64,000 nt of DNA from Austropuccinia psidii (lineage: Eukaryota; Basidiomycota; Pucciniomycetes; Pucciniales; Sphaerophragmiaceae), in assembly GCA_023105745.1 (NCBI GenBank), contig JALGQZ010000004.1, positions 68,437,112-68,501,111 of the forward strand, given 5' to 3'. Every line of letters begins with the position of its first letter. The stretch's first letter is position 1. Shown here piece after piece: positions 55,541 to 64,000 of the stretch. The notes beneath the pieces are model-generated. The model had not been told where the DNA came from. It made no database searches and saw nothing but the letters and a program-made list of their open reading frames with translations. Both the position numbers and the translations under genes were made by a program.

Positions 55541-55571
55541 CCTTACGTGTTTTACCAACACCCTAAATATA

Positions 55572-55714
55572 TTAATATTTGATAATTAATATATTTAAGA
55601 GCACTTTTTTATTGTTACAAACAAATAATAAAGGCGGAAAAAAAACTTTTTATCAATAAAAAATGACTAATAACTAAAGTATTACTAATATTAAAGTTAA
55701 ATATTAATATAAAT
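55572..55714 (-). repeat. Diverged family A LTR (copy 2), second segment
   Basis: Short AT-rich piece between the MULE and the solo family B LTR, parallel to about 14500-14650 in copy 1 (for example ACAAATAATAAAGGC). Confidence 0.5.
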
Positions 55715-56450
55715 TGTCACAGCCAAGGAGGCAGGGGCATTACCAATCATATTCAACAATCATTACTTCATTGATACCCCTCAAAACCCAATCAGCAAGG
55801 GGGTTTCATTCAACATTCTCCAAATACAGTTTCCAGACCTCAATACAGTTTCATACAGGCAGGACCCAAATACAGGATTCACCAAATACAGTCCTGTAAT
55901 CAATACAGGTGCAAATACCTGTATTGACTGTATAACCTGTATTAGATTCACCAATACAGGATTCAATCCCACATCCAACTTCTTCCAGCATACAGACAAG
56001 TATCTCAGCACTCAAACTCCAAGGCTGGTATTTCTCACATAAACCAGCCCCTCTTCACCCAACTGGGGGTTTTCCCCCAGTTAATTAAAATATTGGATTT
56101 ATTATTTAATATTATTTTATTTCTCATTAAGAAATCTTATTTTATTGTTTATTAAGTTAGTCTTTGCCTTCCCTCATCTGTTTAGTAGAGTCCTGGTGGC
56201 CATATCCTTTATTAATCCTTTCCTCTTTTCTGAACAGGTTGAAACAGTGGTACAGGATTATTTGTGGTTAGCTCTTTATTATTGTTTTTGTTTTTTCTCT
56301 TATATCTTTTTATACTTATTATTCTATGACTAGGAGCTTACCCTCTTACTCCATTACTCTTATCATTTGAGTATTTCCTTTTGAGCCCTCCATAAGTAAG
56401 TCTGTTCACTGAGTGCCAGGCCCTCTTCATTTAGAAGAGCCCCTGTGACA
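55715..56450 (+). repeat. Family B solo LTR
   Basis: 736 bp, TGTCACAGCC to CCCCTGTGACA, flanked by ATAAAT on both sides (55709-55714 and 56451-56456; six matching bases where five are usual). It is dense in CAATACAG / CTGTATTG motifs (55820-55970). It gives the uninterrupted form of the LTR split by the PIF/Harbinger element. Confidence 0.9.
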
Positions 56451-56517
56451 ATAAATACAATTTATATCAATTGAAGAATTATCCATGATAATAATAGAAA
56501 GAAATTATTATAATCAT
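56451..56517 (-). repeat. Diverged family A LTR (copy 2), third segment
   Basis: Short piece ending AAAGAAATTATTATAA, parallel to about 14670 in copy 1, before the truncated family A LTR. Confidence 0.45.
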
Positions 56518-58363
56518 AACTCATAAGTCACGCATATATACAAAATTCATCATTTTTGATTTCAGAAAAGATAAATAATGTTTTATTGAGTAAGTAAATC
56601 CATGGATTTGAGGCCAGATTTGGCTTCTACACAAAAATTCACCTAGGGTAGCTCCATAGAGTGAATAAGCTCAAATTAACTCTTTGATGTGGAAATATGG
56701 AAAATACTTCAATACCACATCATCAATACCACATAAAAGATCCGTGAAAATTTTTGTTTTTCTTAATTTCACGCCAAAATAATGGGAATGTGAGAAATCC
56801 CATGTTAAATATACACTAAGAATAGGGTTATGCATGTTTTGCGAACTTAATATCATGGTATTCTTCAATGGACCTGTGGTACACCCATAGTGGATATCTC
56901 ACTTTAAGCTTAAAGTTCTATTTTGATGTGAAAAATAAGCAAGGGAGACAAAAGACAGCAAAGAGAGCCAGGGTACCCAACTTCTGAGGCGTCAGAGGCA
57001 TGGACAGCTCCAAAGATTGGATACATGGTTGATCTTGGCCCAATTAGTAAACTAAAAAGTTTTGGGAACTTGGTTACCATGTTACAACTACAGTGAATCT
57101 TAAGAAAGTAGAAAAGAACCTGCTATTTTGACGTGCCAAGGAGGTAGAGAGCTACTTAGACTCCTGTAACCATGTCAATTCTTGATGAATTTCCATGGAT
57201 AGACCCCAAAAGAGTAATCAAAACTCTTTTTGGACTTGTATCCATTGATTTACCTCATAGCAACCAGCTAAACACTGATATTTGCAATTCTACGTAGAAA
57301 TGAGGTAAAAACTTCAAAAATTCATTCAAAATACAATTCTTAATGAATCTCTCTGAAGCTTTCAGGACCAATGGAGAAATGTATTATCTATGTTACAAAC
57401 AAAAATAATCACCGTTTCACTAGTAAAATTAAAAGTTTTACTTACAGTCCATTCTTGACTATTCTACGTGAAACACTGAATCTTCAAAAATTCACAGTAA
57501 TTACAACCTGTGATTAAATTGCTAATAACAGTGATAACTTTGAGAACTCAACGATTATTTTGGAATGAAAGAAGATTTACAGATGTTACTTCTTTTATTC
57601 TTAATGATATTGGGGTTGGTAGTCGCGTAAAAGCATCAATTAAGTAATTATGATAATCTCATGTGAAAACAGATGATGCAATCAATAATCTAAAAGGTTT
57701 TATTGTTTTCTCACTCACTATTTTTCAGTTTGCTCCATGGCACGCCTCTTTGATCTGTTGTTGACTTAAGAGAGGCCTCCTCTTGCTGTGTTTTCCAAAT
57801 CATCCTCACATTATTCATTTATATCATTGTTACCAACAAGTAAGTATTAGTTAAATCTTTTCTTAGGTGTTTTATTCTTTCAGAATCAATCAGAAAGACG
57901 TGAAACATAGAAATAAACTATATATTGTTGTAATATTTCTATAAGATCATTTTGATCCATTAAATCCACAATTCTACGTCAAATCTCTCTACTTTTATCT
58001 TTAATAAGTTCTTTGGAGTATTAGTGAGTGATTTATCTTTAATTCTTAAAGTTTTTCTCTAAAATTAGTTTTCTTCAAGAGTTATCTTTATAATTTCTCT
58101 TGCAAAAGATAGTTATATATTAAAATGATTTTATTATTTTAATAAAAGAAGTTTTTATTCTAAAATTCTCCTTTTAATTGATTCCTGTAGACAATTACTA
58201 CTCATTGTTATAATCACTAGTATTGTATAAAACATGAAAGAAGTAATTCTTTAATTATTTAATTGTGGTTATAATAATTCTTTATTATTATATCTCATAA
58301 GAACAGTCATAGTACTGCTGATTAATAGTAATATTATCAACAGTTTCATAGACACATCTTACA
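56518..58363 (+). repeat. Family A LTR, 5'-truncated
   Basis: Matches 6289-8205 from AACTCATAAGTCA to CATCTTACA but lacks about the first 90 bases, including TGTGAGCC. No flanking duplication could be recognised. It lies in the copy 2 LTR and holds no internal genes. Confidence 0.8.
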
Positions 58364-59514
58364 AAGAGAAAATAACCCACTTTTTACTCTTAATATGATA
58401 CTTTTGGAAGAATTTACACCAAATAATTTAAATACAACTTATTTAAATTGTATTTATAAATAAAAATAGAAGAAATTACAAATTTTCTTGATTTTATGTT
58501 GAAAAGAGATTTTTAAGAGAATTATAACAAAACAAGTGAACAATTGAAGTAATCACATCAAAAATGATGATTCTAGTGAAGATTACCTTTCATATTTGAT
58601 AATATCAAAGATTTGAATATAAAGAATAAAGATTTTACCTTTTGATTAAACTGTTTTATTGTTTTTAAGGCATCTGAGGGTGAAATATAGTAAAAAGAGC
58701 TCTATTTATAGTAGATACCTCCCTTCTAGAGTCCAGTAGGCTTCTATTAGACGTCTACTGATGGTATTCACTGGAAAAGATCAGTATTTTAAGGTTTAAT
58801 GATGATTATGTCATGATCAAACCATTGTATCTCACTATTATGCCATTATTTAGATTTATCACTATAACTCTAATCTTGATGATGTCATGGGCTTGGAAGA
58901 ATCCTGAATTTTGTGGATTTTATTATTATACTCATAATCTAATAGTATTCACCAGTTCTATAACTTTGAGAACTGTTAAGCTTAAAATAAGATTGCAGTG
59001 AGTGATCATAAATGATCAATTTTAAGCTTGAACTTCAATTGTGAGTACCTTTTAATGTATACAGGCTACAGCTTTTCTAAGAGTTAACTCTAATATCTTG
59101 GAATGTTTTTATTAGAATCCCAAGAGAATTTCATTACATCATCAAAACTCTATTTTTGATGATTTTTCTTGTACCTCATCTTTTCTGTCCAAATTGAATA
59201 TTTTAAACTTCAAACCTTGATTTCAAGGGGTTATACCTTGAATATTATGGCAAATATTACATCATTCTTTACATATGAGCTAGTAGAATCTGAAAATCTA
59301 CTTTCTCTTAAGTTTGGGCCACTTTCACAACAAAGTGGTCAACAGCTCTAGTGATTTTGTTCAATAAACTCTTACAAGTTATAACCTTGCTTATAGCTTG
59401 TCAAATGTAGTTCATATCTGCGTCTTCACAGTACTTACGTGGTGAATTTTCTTTTGGTTTAACTCTCTATCATGTATATTTCAAAGGATATCAGATAAAA
59501 ACCATGAATATATG
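58364..59514 (-). repeat. Diverged family A LTR (copy 2), last visible segment
   Basis: Parallels 14685-15334 and 20344-20870. It shows the intact copia target GATCATAAATGATC near 59005. It stops at ATATG where element D begins. Confidence 0.7.
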
Positions 59515-61350
59515 TGTGAGCCTTAGAGGTAATTTCATATACCCAAAAGACCACAAATATAAAAAATAACATATTAATATAAATAAAATAAATTTATTTA
59601 TATTATTAAAATAAAAATAAAAAATATAAATATAAAATTATATTAAAAATAAAAAATTAATTATAATTTAAAAATAAAATTACTTTAAATTTTGTAAATA
59701 TAAAATTACATTTATACTTGAAAAATTTAAGTAAAAATGAAATTTTAACAAAATTGTGAAAAAATAAATAAATTTGGAAAAAAGTTAAATAAAATTTATT
59801 ATAACTTTTTATCAAATAAATAAACATATAAATTTTATTTCACCATTGGATTCCTCATAAAAAATCAGGTGGGGTCACCTCTGAGTGAAATTTTTGTAAC
59901 TCAACTCTAAATAAGCTTAAATTAAGTTTTTAGTATTTTCAATACAAAAGTTGAAAATCCTCAAAACCTTAATTTAATTCACACCACATGTGGTGTTAAC
60001 CATCAATTTTTGTGTTAAAATTGAGGTGTTGTGTTTAGTTTAGAAGTTATGAGGAATTAAAGTATTTTCAATTGAATTCAATTGAAATGTCAAAATGTGC
60101 GCGTGTATTACATAAGTGAACTTTGATTTACATATGAGGTGTCAATTATTACTGTATTGTACTGTACAATTGAATTGAATTACATGTGTAAATTATAAGT
60201 ATAATACATGATGAGGAATTAAAGGAAAAATAAATTGGAAAGATTAAATTTGGGGGGGAAAAGGAACTCCAGCTCTAAGGGGGAGCTAGACCCCCAAAAT
60301 CCTTGCTGACAGGCGTGGGATGTCAAAATTCACGCAAAAGTTCATCACTTTTGGCCTGGAATTGAGTTACAGGGTCTGTGGACTCAATTGATGATGAGGT
60401 TTTGATACCAACTGGGGTAGTTTTAGCTGTTGCCAAGAAGGTAAAACTACCCTTAAGATAAAACAATCATAATAAAAACAGTTTTAACTGGTTTCTACGC
60501 CTCTGACACACATTCTGACGTGTTTTGAAGGCTCTAGGCCTGGTATTGCTATAGTAATGGCTGATTTAAAGGTCTAAAATGGCTAAAAATGGCTAAAAAT
60601 GGCTTAAACCAGCCCTTTTTGGTCTAAACCAGGGTTCAATGATGCCATAATTGGCTTTTCTGTTGTCAGACTGTTTTTCACGACTGACAAGAGTAAATTT
60701 TACTTTTGGAGTAAGAGAATTGATGGCTATAAAAGAATGTCTTCTTTGCCCCACTTTTCTCTTCATGTTAGAATCTTTTCCTTTTATTAATTAGTTTAAA
60801 ACTGTTAAACCAATCAATCAAAGATTCCAACCACCACTTTTAAATCATTTTAATCCTTTTAACCACGTGAAAAAATCATTATAATCATTGTTTGTAACTC
60901 TTATAATCATTTTTACCCCTGAACCACCCCAAAAGTGAATTAAAGCATCTTTCATCACTGTTAACTTTGTCACTTTGTTTCCAAATTCACTCTGGTCACT
61001 TTTGGGCGTGTTTTCTCTTTAATATTCTTTTTAAAGACTTTGTTCTTTAATTAATTGCTTGCAGTTCTTTGCTCAATTAATTCCAATTGAAATTGCTCTT
61101 GAAGAAATTTCTTTTGTAGCCTTAAAATATCTCTTGTAGAGTATTTTTTTGGATAAATTTTTATTGTTGGTAAAACAATAAATTTTTATATTATTGTTTT
61201 ATACTAATAAAGTTATAAACAATAAAATTGGCGTGTTTTCTATTAAAAATAATATTTCATACTATTTTTAATTGATTTTTACCTTATACAAATTTTGAGG
61301 ACAGGAAAAGTACTTGATTTTTAATCAAAGTTTCATATCCACACCTTACA
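59515..61350 (+). repeat. Element D 5' LTR
   Basis: 1836 bp, TGTGAGCCTTAGAGG to CACACCTTACA. The ends match family A, while the interior is clearly diverged, including a very AT-rich block (59560-59830). No gene was seen inside. Confidence 0.85.
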
Positions 61351-61352
61351 TT

Positions 61353-61370
61353 TGGGGGCCCAGCCGTGAT
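61353..61370 (+). promoter_or_regulatory. Element D primer-binding site
   Basis: TGGGGGCCCAGCCGTGAT begins two bases after the LTR end and is nearly the same as in element C. Confidence 0.75.
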
Positions 61371-61575
61371 ATTTTACCTGTGACATATTTTTTTTACTCT
61401 TTTTAAATCTTTTTTCTTATATTGAAAAATTTAAAAACATATAAAAAATACTTATAATCCAAAAAAATCCTTAAAAAATAATTTTTTTCATATTATAAGT
61501 GAGGCTTATATTTTTATTTCTTTTTTGAAATAACCTTTTTTTTACTTAATTAATTGGCTTTTTCATTAATTTTAG
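61371..61575 (+). other. Element D leader
   Basis: About 200 bp of T-rich sequence with no gene. It ends in a long pyrimidine-rich stretch and TTTTAG at 61575, a good 3' splice site. Confidence 0.45.
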
Positions 61576-61773
61576 TGTCTGACAACGTGGTAAGACAAGA
61601 AAACATTGAAACAGCCTCAACAGTAACCAGCATTATCCCTGCCAGTACTGTTAATTCTGATCATAACAGTACTGTTATTGTGACTCAAAATAATCAACCT
61701 GAACCAATATCTTCTGAATTAATTAACTTGGATATAAGTAATACACTTCAGAAAGCCAAAAATTTGGCCAATA
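61576..61773 (+). other. Element D leader exon candidate
   Basis: Open stretch beginning TGTCTGACAAC after TTTTAG and ending at AATA|GTAAGT (61774). It encodes a Ser/Thr/Asn-rich peptide (SDNVVRQENIETAS...). Elements C and the diverged copy have equivalents with the same borders, which suggests that the gag mRNA is spliced. Confidence 0.55.
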
Positions 61774-61823
61774 GTAAGTTTTTGACGTAAAAATACTATT
61801 TTAAGCCTTTTTTAACCATAATT

Positions 61824-64000
61824 ATGCCTTCAACCAGGTCAGGAGCCAGCTACAACCCCTCAAGCAGCTCCCAAAAAGGTAATAGACGTGATTATGGCAG
61901 AGGCCAACCAGGTACAGAAGGAAAAGGGTCAGTTGATGACTTCCAAACAACTAAAATGGGTCATTCTGAAGCTGATAATACCATTTTACCTTCAAAAAGA
62001 GCTGACACCGCCACAACAAGCCTCTGTGGACATATACAAAGCCAGCCACAGTGCATACAACAATGCACTCCAATTCAAGGAGTACCAGATCCTTGCAGAC
62101 CTGTGGAAAAATTGCATGAATTCTTACCTGACAGTAAGAAAATTCTTGGGCCATCCCAACACTTGCAAATTGCTCAATGGATGGCATCCATTGATGGAGA
62201 AGAAAAACATGATGCTTTTGACACTAGAATGGAGGAAAAACAACCCTCCACCAGCCAAACCAGTGCCAAAAAACAGCCCCAGTGGCCAGCAGCAGCAATT
62301 CCAACGTGAAAAAGCAGCCACAAACTCCAAACAAGGGCAAAGGGAAGGCACCAGCCCCAAAACCTTACAGCCAGGGCTACAGAATCCCAAAGATTCAGCA
62401 GGATGCCATGGAAAATGTATTTCAGATGGCCAGAACCATGATGGAATTACAGAAGAAGGAGGAAGCCAGATTAAGGTTCCAGAAATGATTTCTGACATAT
62501 TTGATTCCATCCCAGAGTTGTATAATGCTATAAATGACGTGAAAAAACATCTTTCTGATAAAAATGACACCATTTGTAACAACATTAAAACAAACAACCT
62601 GAGTCTGTGCCAAATTAATGAAACACTTATGTGTTTTGAAAAAGTTTTGAGAACAATTAAAAATTCCAATAATGATAATTCTTCTAACAATAAAATAAAT
62701 GAACAATCTGCCATTATTAAAGAATTAACAGATAAATATTCTAAATTCAATATTTATGACATAATTGAAACAAGAATTAAACAAGCCATAAATATTATCA
62801 AGACAGATAACAAGAAAGGCCTTGATGACATTTCAAATTCATTTACTGAAGTAAAGACATATACCATTGCCTTGAAAAAGTGTTTTGATGCTTCACAAGA
62901 AGAATTATCAAAATTATCAATGAAATTGAATCAAGTCACTGCTGATAATACAAGACAGACAGAGTTATGGCAAGAACTTACACATAAAGAAGACATGTAT
63001 AAAATTGAAGTAATAAATTTAATACAAAGCTTCCAACATGAATACAGAAATTCCCAAAGGTGTAGCAACAGTAAAATGAATGACATTGAACAATTACTGA
63101 ACACCTTACCAAGAATGTCTACACCTCTAAATCAAAATGAGGGCACAAGAATTTCAAATCCACAAGTATTGGATCCTGATAATTCACAATTAAAAAATGA
63201 ATTATCCACTTCTTTTCATAACTTGGAACCATCAATGGGCCAAGCACTCTTGAAAGAAGTTCCAAAACTTAAATAATGGCCTCACTTCAGTGGTGAAGGA
63301 GAGTATGACCATATGGAATTCATTAGAGGTATTGACATGATCAAAGAGGATTCTGAATTACCAGACAGATTGGTAACAGCCAGGTTTAACACCTTGTTTA
63401 CCAAATCAGCTCACAGATGGTACATCAAAATAAGACAAGCACATGGACACCAGAGTTGGACTTGGTGGAAATCCCAAATCATCAACAAATGGGCAAATGA
63501 TGCTTGGAGGTTTAAAGTTGAAACAGCCTTTGAATCTGCCAAATTTAATGCTGATAAAGACAAAGCTTTACCATGGTTTTGCCAACAAAAGGACAGATTA
63601 ACAGCATTATATCCTGACATGTCAGAATTTATGATCCATAGAAAAATTCTGAGACAATGTGGAGGTGACTTAGAGCATGCTGTCAAAAGCAGGACTACTG
63701 AACAATCTTCAGCAGAGGATATTATCAATATACTAGAAGAAGTAACCACCAGAACCAAAATTGGTTCTAGTAGGGTGAATCTTAAAACAAGGTTTAATAC
63801 ACCTTGGAAAGATTCTGTGGACAAAAACCCCAAAGAAAATTCTAGTAATATTAAATATAAATCTGCAGATACAGTCAGAAAATGCCATATTTGCCAAAGC
63901 ACTACCCATTTAGCCAATACATGTCCAAAAAGGGGGAAAATCAATGAAATTGACATTGAAAAAGAACCAGATGTTGAAAAAGAAGACATAATTGAAGACA
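61824..64000 (+). pseudogene. Element D gag (partial at window end)
   Basis: ATG 61824 gives MPSTRSGASYNPSSSS; homologous sequence then continues in a second frame (LQFKEYQILADLWKNC... KFLGHPNTCKLLNGWHPL) and a third (KGKGKAPAPKPYSQGYRIPK; NVFQMARTMMEL, stop after RLRFQK). It then runs in the -1 frame through a long coiled coil (62480-63270), a TAA at 63273-63275 where element C has Glu, WPHFSGEGEYDHMEF, the capsid (WTWWKSQIINKW; DRLTALYPDMSEFM) and a CCHC knuckle CHICQSTTHLANTC, open to the window edge. The early frame changes and the TAA make it defective; the final -1 change is shared with element C. Confidence 0.8.

Larger units (their letters stand above)
51965..55563. mobile_element. 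Mutator-like DNA transposon (MULE)
   Basis: A 3599-bp element with inverted ends GGGTGTTGGTAAA...ACACGTAAG, flanked by the 8-bp duplication TAAATATA (51957-51964 and 55564-55571). ACACGTAAG and its complement recur four times in the first 80 bp. It holds one multi-exon transposase gene on the minus strand and a 188-bp tandem duplication at its left end. Confidence 0.92.
59515..64000 (+). mobile_element. Ty3-type retrotransposon D, 5' half (runs off the window)
   Basis: The LTR (59515-61350) is followed by a primer-binding site, a leader exon and gag, and continues past 64000. It is a diverged relative of element C, in the opposite orientation. The left target base pairs are ATATG (59510-59514), the same as the duplication of element C; the right flank is outside the window. 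Confidence 0.85.

Noticed and set aside
55198..55561. Overlapping ORFs of about 100 codons near the right end of the MULE
   Set aside because: Both strands are open because of G-rich composition; no motif, and the region is the transposase upstream sequence.
61951..62750. Minus-strand ORFs (up to 208 codons) opposite the element D gag
   Set aside because: The plus strand encodes recognisable gag homologous to element C; the minus frames are shadows.
1..64000. tRNA, rRNA or other structural RNA genes
   Set aside because: No cloverleaf with A/B box sequences or rRNA core sequence was recognised by eye; a tRNAscan/Infernal run would be decisive.

Overview
The window looks like transposon-packed DNA from a basidiomycete fungus, most probably a rust (Pucciniales); an AT-rich, retroelement-swollen genome such as that of Austropuccinia would fit, but the species cannot be fixed from the sequence alone. 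The signs are short fungal introns (GT...AG, about 50-120 nt), a fungal-type concentrative nucleoside transporter gene with 16 exons, a rust-type Tet-like 2OG-Fe(II) oxygenase, and layers of Ty3/gypsy and Ty1/copia elements. No bacterial operons, rRNA, tRNA or CRISPR array were seen.

Left tower (1-14.3 kb). A minus-strand Ty3-type gag (12.7-14.3 kb) is cut by a second minus-strand element (family B: LTR 11914-12676, gag remnant 10870-11181). That gag is cut by a plus-strand family B element (internal part 1-2171, 3' LTR 2172-10869). Its LTR is split by an 8.0-kb PIF/Harbinger DNA transposon (2546-10555) that holds, between its inverted repeats, a Myb-like ORF1, a TET/JBP-like (Tet-like 2OG-Fe(II) oxygenase) gene and a DDE transposase. 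A 1.9-kb solo LTR (6289-8205) sits inside an intron of the Tet-like gene. This oxygenase-carrying Harbinger element is the most unusual object here.

Middle tower (14.3-40.6 kb). A large minus-strand LTR (14301-40569) is split by a Ty1/copia element (15335-20338, TSD CATAA) and by a Ty3 element C (20926-40208, TSD ATATG). The gag of C is split by a near-intact chromodomain Ty3 element E (27687-37354, TSD AAGTA). E has intact gag and pol ORFs joined by a textbook -1 frameshift signal (slippery G GGA AAA, 6-nt spacer, perfect 11-bp hairpin).

40.6-51.8 kb. A diverged LTR-like tract with three minisatellites and a Tc1/mariner relic are followed by the only clear non-transposon gene: a 16-exon CNT nucleoside transporter (45799-49383) whose predicted splices give an open frame of about 635 codons. 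It is followed by an LTR (50008-51446) and the 3' end of a minus-strand pol.

Right tower (51.8-64 kb). Another copy of the large LTR (from 51760) is split by a Mutator-like element (51965-55563, 8-bp TSD), a solo family B LTR (55715-56450), a truncated family A LTR (to 58363) and finally element D (59515 to the window end), whose gag is a diverged relative of that in element C.
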